This document shows, piece by piece, positions 18,648 to 27,978 of a stretch of 64,000 nucleotides of DNA. This DNA is from FEB-25 sp963726315 (GTDB lineage Bacteria > Chloroflexota > Anaerolineae > Anaerolineales > UBA4823). Location: positions 1,937,095 through 2,001,094 of the forward strand of contig CAVSBZ010000005.1 of assembly GCA_963726315.1 (NCBI GenBank). Reading direction: 5' to 3'. The position numbers were made by a program, and so were the translations under genes. Below the pieces are notes generated by a model. It was not told the DNA's origin. It saw nothing but the letters and a program-made list of their open reading frames with translations, and made no database searches. The first letter of the stretch is position 1. Each line of letters begins with the position of its first letter.

Positions 18648-19424
18648 ATGTTCAACCCAGCCAATCAACAGGTTTCGAATTACACCATCGCCACACCAGT
18701 TTATGAAGGACCGCTGGACTTGCTACTGCAGCTGATTGAACGCGCAGAGCTTGACATCACAAAGTTATCTTTAGCCCTGATCACTGACCAATACCTCGCC
18801 TATATCCATAATCTTACCGAACTGGTGGCAGATGAAGTATCTGCTTTCCTGGTGATTGCAGCCAAACTTCTGCAGATCAAGTCTGAAGCCTTATTACCGC
18901 GCCCACCACAACGAGAACCGGGTGAGGAAGACCCCGGTGAGGCGTTGGCGAAGCAGCTGATCATGTATAAGCGCTTTCGGGAAATCGCCTCCATCCTCGA
19001 CCAACGCGAGTCGGAAGGGTTAAAGACCTACTTGAGGGTGGCACCACCACCAAGAATTGAGGGAAGTTATGACCTCACAGGGATCACGATAGAAGATATC
19101 GCTGCAGCCGCCCAGGAAATATTTTCTGATCTCAACCTGCCAGATGCACTCAGCACGGTGGTTCCACCCTCACGGGTGACAATCCGTGAAAAAATCACAT
19201 TGATCACCAATTCGCTCCACCGTCAGAAGACTGTTTCATTCCGTTCGCTTGTGAGCCATGAAAATTCACGCCTGGATATCGTCGTCACGTTTTTAGCCAT
19301 GCTCGAGCTGATCAAACGGCACCTGGTACGCGTCTCTCAGGATGGTCTGTTCGGTGATATCTCGATGGAGATATCTGAAGCCTGGGATGAGATGGATGAC
19401 CTAGAAACCGAATTCGGTGAATAG
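18648..19424 (+). CDS. scpA: Segregation and condensation protein A
   Basis: 258 residues. ScpA is the kleisin subunit that bridges the SMC dimer heads. The N-terminal SMC-binding motif is YEGPLDLLLQLIERAELDI, followed by LLQIKSEALLPRP. An acidic linker and a C-terminal winged-helix (FLAMLELIKRHLV) complete it. scpB, often adjacent, is not in this window. Confidence 0.93.
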   Translation: MFNPANQQVSNYTIATPVYEGPLDLLLQLIERAELDITKLSLALITDQYLAYIHNLTELVADEVSAFLVIAAKLLQIKSEALLPRPPQREPGEEDPGEALAKQLIMYKRFREIASILDQRESEGLKTYLRVAPPPRIEGSYDLTGITIEDIAAAAQEIFSDLNLPDALSTVVPPSRVTIREKITLITNSLHRQKTVSFRSLVSHENSRLDIVVTFLAMLELIKRHLVRVSQDGLFGDISMEISEAWDEMDDLETEFGE

Positions 19425-19452
19425 CAATAGGAATCGGCTGTGGTTAAGGAGC

Positions 19453-20220
19453 TTAATCCTCAATGACCAGGCTCACCGGGCAGTGATCTGAGCCAAGGAT
19501 ATCCGAATGAATTTTCACATCCATCACTGAAGGTACCAGTGCCTCCGAGATCAAAAAATAATCTAATCGCCAGCCAGTATTGTTTTTACGGGCGTTCGCC
19601 AGATATGTCCACCAGGTATATTCAACTCGGTCGGGGAATAACAACCGGTAGATATCCACAAAGCCATGTGAAAGATAGGTATCAACCCAGGCGCGTTCTT
19701 CTGGCAGGAAGCCCGATGTATTCCGGTTCGCTTTTGGATGACGCAAGTCGATCTCATTGTGAGCGGTGTTAAAATCCCCGCAGATGATCATGCGCTCACC
19801 CGTATTATGCAGCTGGTCGCACAGATTCAATAATTGTGAATAAAACTGAAGTTTAAAATCGACCCGATCCATGCCGCGCTGACCACTGGGGAAATAGACA
19901 TTGTATAAATAGAAACCCGGGAATTTCGTCCGGATCACCCGGCCTTCCTGGTCGAATTCATCCTTGCCAATGCCGTAATCCACCGCAACCGTAGAAACAC
20001 TGGTGAACGTCGCCACCCCGCTGTAACCGGGTTTTACCGCTGGATTCCAATAGACCTGGTGAGAATTGAAGCGCTGCTGGTAGTCAGCAGGGATCTGCTC
20101 CGGACGAGCTTTGACCTCCTGCAAGCAAAGGACATCCGGCTGCTCCTGCTGCACCCAATCCCAGGCACCCTTGCTAAGAGCTGCCCTCAGCCCATTGACA
20201 TTCCAGGTAGTGATCTTCAC
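19453..20220 (-). CDS. xthA: Exodeoxyribonuclease III (AP endonuclease)
   Basis: 255 residues, EEP-family nuclease for base-excision repair. Motifs are MKITTWNVNGLRA at the start, CLQEVKARPEQIP (metal Glu), CGDFNTAHNEIDL (catalytic Asp/Asn) and SDHCPVSL at the end. The start codon is GTG at 20220-20218 and overlaps the degV stop (GTGA, 4 bp), so it is probably translationally coupled to degV. Confidence 0.93.
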   Translation of the reverse strand: MKITTWNVNGLRAALSKGAWDWVQQEQPDVLCLQEVKARPEQIPADYQQRFNSHQVYWNPAVKPGYSGVATFTSVSTVAVDYGIGKDEFDQEGRVIRTKFPGFYLYNVYFPSGQRGMDRVDFKLQFYSQLLNLCDQLHNTGERMIICGDFNTAHNEIDLRHPKANRNTSGFLPEERAWVDTYLSHGFVDIYRLLFPDRVEYTWWTYLANARKNNTGWRLDYFLISEALVPSVMDVKIHSDILGSDHCPVSLVIED

Positions 20221-21081
20221 GCCAACCCATCCATCAATTCAATCGGAACCGCTGCAAGACCGACCAATCCGGGACCGGTGTGAACACCCAGGACTGGTGA
20301 AATCCGGAGGACTTCCATTTTCCCAACCTTAACTTTGCCTTTCATCATCTCAGCCAGATTATTCGCTTCTTCTGCCAGCTGACCATGCAGGACTGATACC
20401 CACAATGATGTATCTTTTCCGTACAGGCTTTCAATGTGGTTGGCAATCGATTCCAATGCTTTGGGTATAGTCCGTGCCCTACCCATGGTTGAATATTTAC
20501 CATCCGTCTTTTCCACCCGGATGAGCGGTTTGATACCCAGCAATGAGCCTGCCAACGCCTGGACTCTACCGATGCGACCCCCGCGCTGAAGATATTCAAG
20601 CGTCTCAAGGGTATAGATCACCTCGGTGGAACTCACGGATTTTTGAAAGCTTATCCAGGATAAACTCTTTACTGCGACCTGCCTTTGCACCTAACGCGGC
20701 AGCTAGCACCTGAAAGCGCTCACCGCCGGAGAGGGTAAAACTATCCACGATGGTAATCACTTTCCCGGGAAGCTGGGCTGCACCCGACCGGGCTGACTCG
20801 ATCGTCCCACTCAATCCGGATGATATATGGATCGATATAACTTCCTCTCCCTGCTCAACCAGCTTCTGATATATTACCGCGAATATTCCAGAAGATGGTT
20901 GCGAGGTGGTGGGTATCTGCGGCGCAATCCTTACCAGCCGTTGGTAGAAATCATCGGGGGTGATATCATTCGAGTTAACTTCACCTTCAGGAAACTGGAT
21001 AAAAAGGGGTGCAACTTGAATATCCAATGCTGCTGCTTCTTCCTTGGGTAAATCGGCAGCGCAATCAGTCACAATTTTCAT
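20217..21081 (-). CDS. DegV family lipid-binding protein, split by one frameshift
   Basis: DegV proteins bind fatty acids; FakB members deliver them to a kinase. The N-terminal part (21081 to about 20630) has MKIVTDCAADLPKEEA, PTTSQPSSG and HISSGLSGT. The C-terminal part continues one frame over with TLETLEYLQRGGRIGR and GVHTGPGLVGL. The break is at 20625-20634, where GAGTTCCACC would read through if one T were removed (giving IRE-STEVIYTL). Both halves look conserved, so this may be a sequencing indel. No DAK-type kinase gene is near. Confidence 0.85.
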
Positions 21082-21257
21082 AAATTTTTTCTCCTTGGCT
21101 CAACCTAATTATGGGTTTATAGCCCTTTATCTAGTCTAGGATGTATCAGTTATGCGGCTATTATACAAGACCTGAATAGAAAATTGTGTTAAAATCATCC
21201 ATCGTTATTACAGAGTGGGATCATCAATGAGTTAACCGTGAAAGGTAAGAATTTAAT

Positions 21258-22547
21258 ATGAAGCAAATCATTCCCCCGGTCAAAGGTACACGTGATTACT
21301 ACCCCGAGAAAATGGCAGTCCGGAACTGGTTGTATCAGACCATACGCCAGGTCTCGACGTCATTCGGATACCAGGAGTGGGAAGCTCCCATACTGGAAAG
21401 CATCACCCTGTACGCAGCAAAATCTGGTGAGGAATTGGTCAACCAGCAGTCGTTTATTTTCCCAGACCGCGGTGGAGACATGCTCACCCTGCGCCCAGAA
21501 CTGACTCCCAGCCTGGCACGGATGGTAGCCCAGCGCCAGAACCAGCTGGTGTTTCCCCTGCGCTGGTGGTCTTGGGGACCCTTCTGGCGCTATGAACGCC
21601 CTGCGCGTGCCCGGACACGGGAATTTTTCCAATGGAATATTGATTTACTGGGTGTGGATACGCCTGAAGCGGATGCAGAGCTGATCGCCATTGCAGCCAG
21701 GTTTTTTGAACACGTTGGGATTTCCGCTGAAAAAGCAGTCATCAATGTAAACGATCGACAATTGACCAACTCAGAGCTGGCCGCACTGGGCGTGCCTGCT
21801 GACAAACAGCCTGATTATTTGAACCTGATCGATCGCCGGGCAAAAATGGAGACAGCTGAATGGGAAGCGAATGCACTGGACCTGGGGATGAATGCGCAGC
21901 AATTGGAAGGAATGAAAGCATTCCTGAGTAACCCTGACCTGTGGAGGAAGTCCGCCACACTGGTAAGGGTGTTCGACGCTCTCGAAGCCTTGGGTGTTCG
22001 GGAATATGTCTGCTATGACCCAAACACCATCCGCGGCTTGCTCTACTATACCAGCACGGTCTTCGAAGCATACGCCTTGAATAGTGATATCAAGCGCGCC
22101 ATCCTGGGTGGCGGGCGATATGATAATTTAATGTCCCAGGTAGGTGGTGAGCCACTGCCAGCGGTCGGTTTTGCGATGGGTGACCTGGCGATTGGCTTGC
22201 TGCTTGAGACAACTGGGTTAATCCCCAGTGAGATCGCCAGTCCGCCTGCACAGGTGTTGGTGACCGTGTTCGATATTGACAGGCAGCCAGCCTCAATGGC
22301 GTTGGCAGCTGAGTTACGTAAGGCAGGCTTGACCGTGATTTGCAGTCCTGAAGCCTCTAAATTGCCCAAGCAGTTCAAGTATGCTGACCGGATGGGAATT
22401 CGGGTTGCCGTTGTAATCGGCCCGGATGAAGCTGCCAATCACCAGGTGACCATCAAGGACCTCTCAAACAGTAGCCAACAAACCGTTTTCTGGGTGCAAG
22501 CAGTTGCAGAAATAGCTAAATTGCTTGAAAGCCACCGCCCCATGTGA
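21258..22547 (+). CDS. hisS: Histidine--tRNA ligase
   Basis: 429 residues, class II aminoacyl-tRNA synthetase. Motif 1 region: VKGTRDYYPEKM. Motif 2: FWRYERPARARTREFFQWN. HisRS-specific LLYYTSTVFEAY and motif 3 GGGRYDNLM precede an anticodon-binding alpha/beta domain (about residues 335-429). The tRNA-His gene begins 18 bp after its stop codon, so enzyme and substrate RNA are likely transcribed together. Confidence 0.95.
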   Translation: MKQIIPPVKGTRDYYPEKMAVRNWLYQTIRQVSTSFGYQEWEAPILESITLYAAKSGEELVNQQSFIFPDRGGDMLTLRPELTPSLARMVAQRQNQLVFPLRWWSWGPFWRYERPARARTREFFQWNIDLLGVDTPEADAELIAIAARFFEHVGISAEKAVINVNDRQLTNSELAALGVPADKQPDYLNLIDRRAKMETAEWEANALDLGMNAQQLEGMKAFLSNPDLWRKSATLVRVFDALEALGVREYVCYDPNTIRGLLYYTSTVFEAYALNSDIKRAILGGGRYDNLMSQVGGEPLPAVGFAMGDLAIGLLLETTGLIPSEIASPPAQVLVTVFDIDRQPASMALAAELRKAGLTVICSPEASKLPKQFKYADRMGIRVAVVIGPDEAANHQVTIKDLSNSSQQTVFWVQAVAEIAKLLESHRPM

Positions 22548-22565
22548 TAAAATCAGCCCGCTCAT

Positions 22566-22641
22566 GGTGCCTGTAGCTCAATGGCAGAGCACTTGACTGT
22601 GGATCAAGTGGTTGCGGGTTCGACCCCCGTCAGGCACCCCA
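22566..22641 (+). tRNA. tRNA-His (anticodon GTG)
   Basis: Complete cloverleaf. The acceptor stem GTGCCTG (22567-22573) pairs with CAGGCAC (22631-22637). The anticodon stem CTTGA/TCAAG surrounds CTGTGGA, with anticodon GTG at 22599-22601. The T loop is GGTTCGACCCC. The extra G-1 (22566) faces C73 (22638), the identity pair of tRNA-His, and a CCA end is encoded at 22639-22641. Confidence 0.96.
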
Positions 22642-22649
22642 ACAATTGT

Positions 22650-22680
22650 AGGACTTTCTGAGAAGGAAGTCCTTTTTGTT
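22650..22680 (+). terminator. Rho-independent terminator after tRNA-His
   Basis: The stem AGGACTT / AAGTCCT around a ~10-nt loop is followed by TTTTTGTTT. It lies 8 bp after the tRNA and should end the hisS-tRNA transcript. Confidence 0.85.
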
Positions 22681-23023
22681 TATAACAGTTATATAAACAT
22701 TCTGATCCTGCACTATCGTTACTTTTTTATATATATGAGAGTAATGGTCAATTTGTTGAGGTAATTTTTCTGAAAGACTTTACTTACGGGGTTCCATTTT
22801 AATTTTACTGAGTCAAATCCTACGCTACAGCAAACTCTTCCGTTACTTTGCAACATTCACAATTGGCTATGCGCATGATGCCTTAATTGTCCTCAGCTAG
22901 AATGATACATAGGCAATTTTGCTTGTATCCGTCACTCTATGATCGGGGTAACATCACCCAATCGCCAAATTTTCGGCATCTTACAAGCTCAGGTACATTA
23001 TCACTAAATTGGAGGAAATATTC
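22681..23023. other. AT-rich intergenic region, no gene seen
   Basis: About 340 bases after the tRNA terminator with no convincing ORF or RNA. The next gene's ribosome site (GGAGGA) is at its end. Confidence 0.6.
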
Positions 23024-23287
23024 ATGAAGAAATTGCTGTCTGCATTATTGGTTGTGGCTATGCTATCCATCGTATTTACATTCCCGGCTTTTGCTGCTGG
23101 ATCTCAACCCGTTAGCGGCTGCCCAACAGGGTTTACCCTCACAAATTACATGGATCACAGCGGAGATTCAATGGATATGCGCCACATTGGTGTCCAGGTA
23201 GACCTAAACGGAAATGGATTGATATGTATGAAAATGGTGACCCCTGATTTCTGCTTGCACGTGGATGATACAATCTCCCTGCCCTGA
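23024..23287 (+). CDS. Small exported protein with Asn/Asp-Gly loop
   Basis: 87 residues. A clear signal peptide (MKKLLSALLVVAMLSIVFTF..., cleavage after AFA) is followed by ~60 mature residues. The mature part has three Cys and a DLNGNGLICMK loop that resembles the Asp-x-Asn-x-Gly calcium loop of Excalibur-type domains. The start is ATG 23024, with GGAGGA 8 nt upstream. A strong terminator follows. Function is unknown. Confidence 0.7.
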   Translation: MKKLLSALLVVAMLSIVFTFPAFAAGSQPVSGCPTGFTLTNYMDHSGDSMDMRHIGVQVDLNGNGLICMKMVTPDFCLHVDDTISLP

Positions 23288-23764
23288 GCGATAAGGATAA
23301 ACGAAAAAAGTCCAGATATTTTATTATCGATACACTTATTAATCACACCTCTGCCGATAATCATTGGCTGAGGTGTTTTTTATCTATATTGCAAATACTT
23401 TTATCTATCTAATCGCTCAGCACTTTAGTAACTCGTTTTATCATGTTACATCTCAGCTCAATACACACCAGAAAATTCGAAGTCATCTCAACGCTGCCGT
23501 ATAATAATCGAACATCAATAATCCGAACCTGTAATCAGCATTTCAATTAAAAAATTAATCTATCGATATACCAGGCTAATCCTGGCACTCACCGCTGAAG
23601 GCTCGGGGATGGAAATTGGATAAAGACGGCGAAATCCCATTTGCTGTCTCTAAAACAACTGCCTATACTTCCGATGTGTTAAATTCGATCCTTATAAGGG
23701 AACATTTTCGAGGATAATATCGTTAACCACTAATATCCAGTAAGAAAAAATACGGAGGAATTTG
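23288..23764. other. Intergenic region with terminator and imperfect palindrome
   Basis: No gene. It contains the terminator at 23345 and an imperfect palindrome at about 23624-23650 (AGACGGCGAAAT, then CCC, then ATTTGCTGTCT), which could be an operator or small hairpin ahead of the META-domain lipoprotein. Confidence 0.45.
23345..23381 (+). terminator. Rho-independent terminator
   Basis: The stem ACACCTC-t-GCC / GGC-t-GAGGTGT with one T-T mismatch and a 10-nt loop is followed by six T. It lies 57 bp after the small exported protein. Confidence 0.85.
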
Positions 23765-24538
23765 ATGAAAAAGTTATTTTTAGGGTTTGGATTATCGATC
23801 GCCATCATCGCATTATCGGCGTGCTCCGCTTCGCAACAAGGCAGTGGCGGAGACCTGACCGGTAGTGTTTGGTCGCTAACAGAGCTGGCGGGAAAACCGC
23901 TTGTGTCTGGTTCAGGTATCACAGCTCAATTTAGCTCAGATGGAAAAGTGTCCGGTTCTACTGGCTGCAACCGGTATTCAGGCAGCTATACCGCTTCAGG
24001 AAATTCGATCGCCTTTCCATCACCATTAGCTACAACGATGATGATGTGTGATGCGCCAGTGATGGAACAGGAGACTGCCTACCTCAATGCATTAAGCCAG
24101 GCGAAAACCTATTCTGTTAAAAGCGACCAGCTCACCTTGTTCGATGATTCTGGATCAATACTTGGGGTTTATCAGGCTCAATCCCAGGATCTATCGGGCA
24201 GCTCTTGGGAAGTGATCGCTTATAACAATGGCAAGCAAGCGGTGACCAGTGTGATCATCGGCACCACTGTCGATGCCACTTTTGGCACGGATGGCACTCT
24301 TTCAGGCAGCAGTGGCTGCAACTCTTACAGCGGCTCTTATAAATTAAGTGGGAGCCAGATAACTGTCGGTCCACTTGCCTCGACCAAAAAGTTCTGCGGT
24401 GAGCCAGCCGGTGTGATGGACCAGGAGTCCCAGTACTTAACTGCTCTACAAACCGCTGCAACTTACCAGGTGGAAGGGAACGTGCTCGAGTTACGCACTC
24501 AAGACGGTGCGTTGGCGGTTCAATTCAATAAAAAGTAA
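23765..24538 (+). CDS. META-domain (HslJ-like) lipoprotein, two tandem domains
   Basis: 257 residues. The lipoprotein signal ends in the lipobox LSAC. Two META domains follow, each with the pattern LTGSVWSL...GSTGCNRYSGSY...MMCD and LSGSSWEV...GSSGCNSYSGSY...KKFCG. The domain is found in HslJ (heat-shock and novobiocin-related) and in secreted proteins; its molecular role is not well known. The start is ATG 23765 with CGGAGGA upstream; a TTG three bases earlier is less likely. It is membrane-anchored on the outer face. Confidence 0.88.
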   Translation: MKKLFLGFGLSIAIIALSACSASQQGSGGDLTGSVWSLTELAGKPLVSGSGITAQFSSDGKVSGSTGCNRYSGSYTASGNSIAFPSPLATTMMMCDAPVMEQETAYLNALSQAKTYSVKSDQLTLFDDSGSILGVYQAQSQDLSGSSWEVIAYNNGKQAVTSVIIGTTVDATFGTDGTLSGSSGCNSYSGSYKLSGSQITVGPLASTKKFCGEPAGVMDQESQYLTALQTAATYQVEGNVLELRTQDGALAVQFNKK

Positions 24539-24598
24539 TATCATCTATGGTTTAGATAAATCGTAACACCCAGCTTGATACGATAATTTTTCAACCAC

Positions 24599-24637
24599 AC
24601 TGCCGCCCCATTATTCAATGTTGGCGGCAGTATTTAT
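24599..24637 (+). terminator. Likely terminator after the META lipoprotein
   Basis: The 9-bp stem ACTGCCGCC / GGCGGCAGT with a 15-nt loop is followed by ATTTATTTA. The T tract is interrupted, but the stem is strong. Confidence 0.65.
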
Positions 24638-24840
24638 TTAAGTATTTCGCATTTTTTCTGCTGGGAGATCGTTTTATTTTCGACCTTTAAAGCATTAATC
24701 CAAAAATCTCAAACAACTGAGCGGGAAAACAGTATAATATAGCTACAGATAATCGCGCGGTATGACGAGGGATATTTTTATATCAGTAGCTGTAGATCGA
24801 GTAACAAAAAATCACTTTTTACACTCTAAGGAGAATGACA

Positions 24841-25392
24841 ATGACAACTGCAGTACAAACGCAAACCAAGCAACGCCCTTGGTGGCTGACACTGATCACA
24901 GGTATTATGGCAGTGATCGTGGGAGCAATCATGCTTTGGGCTCCTGCTGCGACCAAGGTAGATGTTTACAAAGGCCTGGTTGTAATACTGGGCATCTATT
25001 GGCTGGTTGAGGGTATTTTCGAGATCGTCGCCATCTTTGTGGACCATTCCATGTGGGGATGGAAGCTCTTCCTTGGCATCATCAGCATCGGCGCGGGAAT
25101 ATACATCCTCTCCTACCCGATCATCGCCGGAGTTGCTCTGCCTCAGATTTTCGCGCTGGTCTTGGGCATCTGGGGATTGATGTATGGCATCTCCCTGTTG
25201 ATCATGGCTTTCAGCGGTGCCGGTTGGGGTGCAGGTATCCTGGGCGTCCTTGGTATCATCTTCGGTATCGCTCTGATGGCCAATTATTATAAACTCGGGA
25301 TGGGGCTGGCCATGGTATGGTCTGCCGCAGTGCTTGCCGTCATCGGTGGGATTGGTCTCATCTTCCAGGCTTTCCGGCAGCGGTCTGCATAA
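24841..25392 (+). CDS. HdeD/DUF308 family membrane protein
   Basis: 183 residues with six predicted transmembrane helices arranged as two-helix repeats (e.g. ITGIMAVIVGAIMLWAP and FLGIISIGAGIYILSYP). It matches the HdeD acid-resistance membrane family by pattern. The start is ATG 24841, 7 nt after AAGGAG; an ATG six bases upstream is only 1 nt from the ribosome site. The function outside enterobacteria is unknown. Confidence 0.82.
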   Translation: MTTAVQTQTKQRPWWLTLITGIMAVIVGAIMLWAPAATKVDVYKGLVVILGIYWLVEGIFEIVAIFVDHSMWGWKLFLGIISIGAGIYILSYPIIAGVALPQIFALVLGIWGLMYGISLLIMAFSGAGWGAGILGVLGIIFGIALMANYYKLGMGLAMVWSAAVLAVIGGIGLIFQAFRQRSA

Positions 25393-25809
25393 GGTTACTT
25401 CGGAATGTGTGGGCAGAATCCTGGATGAGCATCAGGTTTGTGATATCTTCCTCGTCGGATTGGAAAAGAAATCATGAATCATGATAGCTATAAAACCGGT
25501 TTAAAATTGACGACGCCGCGCGGGTGATAATCGCCGATTAAAGGTTTTTAGGTTTTCTCACTTCCAACCTGGTGCTCGTCCGGATTTCCCTTTTAACTGT
25601 TTGATTCTGGAGGGAAATTCTCTCCAGAGGATTGATTTCATATCCACCCATTATTTGCCTATCAATGATGGGATTTTTTCTAATCCCAAGACATGTTAAG
25701 CTCCAATGGATCGGCCAATAAGCTTCAACAACTGCCAAAATATTTGATTTGATAGGAACATTTTCCACCTCGCTACACCAGATTCCATCACTCCGCTCAA
25801 GGAGAAATC
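25393..25809. other. Intergenic region, no gene seen
   Basis: About 417 bases with no family-like ORF on either strand. It ends with the AAGGAG ribosome site of ktrA-like. Confidence 0.55.
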
Positions 25810-26475
25810 ATGCCCGCCTCAAATAATAAAGACAAGGAAATTGCCATTATTGGACTGGACCGTTTTGGCAGCTGCCTGGCGCGCCGGCTCGAAAGCCTGG
25901 GGCACAAAGTCCTGGCAATCGATATCGACCCTGCCGCGGTGAAACAGATTGCTGATGAAATCACCGAGGCGGTCATCCTGGATGCGAATGACGAAGATGC
26001 TCTCCGCGAGGTGGACATCACTTCTTTTAACACTGTTGTGGTTGGTATATCGCGTGATTTTGAAGCCAGTGCCCTGATCACCTCCACGCTAAAAAAATTG
26101 GGGATACCCCAGGTGATTTGTGAGTCCAACTCGGACCGCCATCGGGAAATTTTATTGCGTATTGGCGCAGACCGGGTGATCTTGCCGGAAGAAGACAGCG
26201 GATACGGGTTAGCGGATGAGCTCAGCATTCCCGGCATGTTGGACCAGCTGCATTTAAGTCAGGATTACAGCCTGATCGAGATAAAACCTCCCCACTGGCT
26301 GGTTGGCGAGGGGATTGAAGCGTTTGATGAATATCATATCGTCGTGGTTCTCATCCTGCGCGGCGATGATATGATCATCAACCCCGACCAGGATACACGA
26401 TTTTTTCAGGATGATATCCTGGTGATTGTGGGTGAAAAACGTCACCTGGCAAATTTCACCAACCGAGATGAATAA
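25810..26475 (+). CDS. KtrA-type potassium uptake regulator (TrkA-N/TrkA-C)
   Basis: 221 residues. An RCK domain (IIGLDRFGSCLARRLESLG, AIDIDPAAVKQIA, LDANDEDALRE) and a C-terminal TrkA-C domain are both present. KtrA forms an octameric ring that gates the KtrB transporter with nucleotides. The gene overlaps the KtrB gene by 8 bp, as is usual for coupled subunits. Confidence 0.9.
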   Translation: MPASNNKDKEIAIIGLDRFGSCLARRLESLGHKVLAIDIDPAAVKQIADEITEAVILDANDEDALREVDITSFNTVVVGISRDFEASALITSTLKKLGIPQVICESNSDRHREILLRIGADRVILPEEDSGYGLADELSIPGMLDQLHLSQDYSLIEIKPPHWLVGEGIEAFDEYHIVVVLILRGDDMIINPDQDTRFFQDDILVIVGEKRHLANFTNRDE

Positions 26476-27898
26476 GCCGCAATCCTCGGATAAGCCAAAA
26501 CGTATCTTGGGAGCTTCAGCCCGCAATCAGCGGTTGATTCGCATTAGCAGAAAAACTGAATCAGAGCATAAACGGCAATTCCCGGTTGCGATGCAATTGG
26601 TGACAGGATTGATCGTGCTCATCGCCATTGGGACCGCCTTGTTGATGCTCCCTGGCGCCAGCACGCACAAGCTGTCGTTGATGGAGGCCTTGTTCACATC
26701 GACCTCAGCTTCCGCAGTGACCGGTTTGAGTCTGTTCGCCATCAGTACAGACCTAACCATCTGGGGGCAACTTATCCTGATGTTGCTGATCCAGGTTGGT
26801 GGGGTTGGTTTTATCGTCACTGTTGTGATGATTTTCCGCATGATCGGACACCAGCTAACCCTGGGTGAAAGATTGACTGTCACCAGCTCGCTGGGATTGG
26901 ATCGCCCAGAAGAGATCGCCAGGGTCATGGTGAGGGCGATTGGTCTGATGTTAGTTATTGAGGCGATAGGCGCCACCTTGCTCTTTCTCCATTGGAGGAT
27001 TTCCGGGATCGTGCCACCGGGTAAAGCTGTCTTCTATGCTATCTTCCATGCAGTCACTGCATATTGCAACGCAGGATTTGACCTGTTCTTTGGTCTTCCC
27101 CAATATCCCAATGGCATACCCACCGATCCAATCAGTCTGATTATCCTCGGTGGATTGATCATCCTGGGGGGGCTGGGAATACCGGTCTATATGGATTTGA
27201 TCTTTCGGCGCAGGCGCCCTTTTTCACTCCACACGCGCCTGACTGTTGCCATTGCTATAATCCTCATTCTATTTGGCTGGGCTGGATTGCTGATATCCGA
27301 GTACCGCCAGACAGGCGTCTTAAGCAGTATGCCGTTCGATCAGCGCGCCATCCTAACCTGGTTTCAGTCCGTCTCTGCCCGCACAGCCGGATTCCCAGGT
27401 TTACCCGGTTTTAGTGAACTTAATTTCCCCAGCATATGGATGTTGATCACATTAATGTTTATTGGTACCGCACCTGCTTCCACGGGCGGCGGGATTACGA
27501 CTGGAACACTGGTCGTCCTATTGCTGGCAGTTATTAGTTATGCGCGCGGGTTGGATAAAATCCGCATCGGAAAACATACCCTTCCATCAGCATTAATATT
27601 GCGGGCGTTGGTGGTCTTTGTGATCAGTTTAAGCCTGGTAATCCTGGCGACATGGCTGCTAATGTTGACCAATCCATTCTCCATGGATCAATCCTTATTT
27701 GAAGTCGTGTCTGCTTACTCGACAACCGGGTTATCCCTTGGTATCACCACGGGTTTGAATACAATCGGTCGGCTGATCATTATTTTCACCATGTTTGCCG
27801 GTCGCCTGGGAGCAATCACCATTATGATTTCATTAATGGGACGGGATAAGAGCAGGAAATTGGTCGATTATCCGGAAGAATCCATTTTAATTGGTTGA
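26468..27898 (+). CDS. KtrB/TrkH family potassium transporter
   Basis: 476 residues, about eight to ten helices forming four pore repeats. The four selectivity loops with their central Gly are visible: SASAVTGLSLF, TAYCNAGFDLF, SARTAGFPGL and SAYSTTGLSLG. The N-terminal ~35 residues are basic and cytoplasmic. The start is ATG 26468, overlapping the ktrA stop. This takes up K+ (often Na+-coupled) with the preceding RCK subunit. The ion channel gene follows after 80 bp. Confidence 0.92.
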   Translation: MNKPQSSDKPKRILGASARNQRLIRISRKTESEHKRQFPVAMQLVTGLIVLIAIGTALLMLPGASTHKLSLMEALFTSTSASAVTGLSLFAISTDLTIWGQLILMLLIQVGGVGFIVTVVMIFRMIGHQLTLGERLTVTSSLGLDRPEEIARVMVRAIGLMLVIEAIGATLLFLHWRISGIVPPGKAVFYAIFHAVTAYCNAGFDLFFGLPQYPNGIPTDPISLIILGGLIILGGLGIPVYMDLIFRRRRPFSLHTRLTVAIAIILILFGWAGLLISEYRQTGVLSSMPFDQRAILTWFQSVSARTAGFPGLPGFSELNFPSIWMLITLMFIGTAPASTGGGITTGTLVVLLLAVISYARGLDKIRIGKHTLPSALILRALVVFVISLSLVILATWLLMLTNPFSMDQSLFEVVSAYSTTGLSLGITTGLNTIGRLIIIFTMFAGRLGAITIMISLMGRDKSRKLVDYPEESILIG

Positions 27899-27978
27899 AC
27901 CATCGTAGATATTGGATTAGGTTTGCCCATGCGCTTTCTGATAGAATTAAGTTAGTCAATCCCTAAGGAGGGAACTCC

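Noticed and set aside
18575..18664. Longer N-terminus for the OsmC protein at 18140
   Set aside because: The extension runs into the scpA start, lacks family similarity, and ATG 18574 has its own ribosome site.
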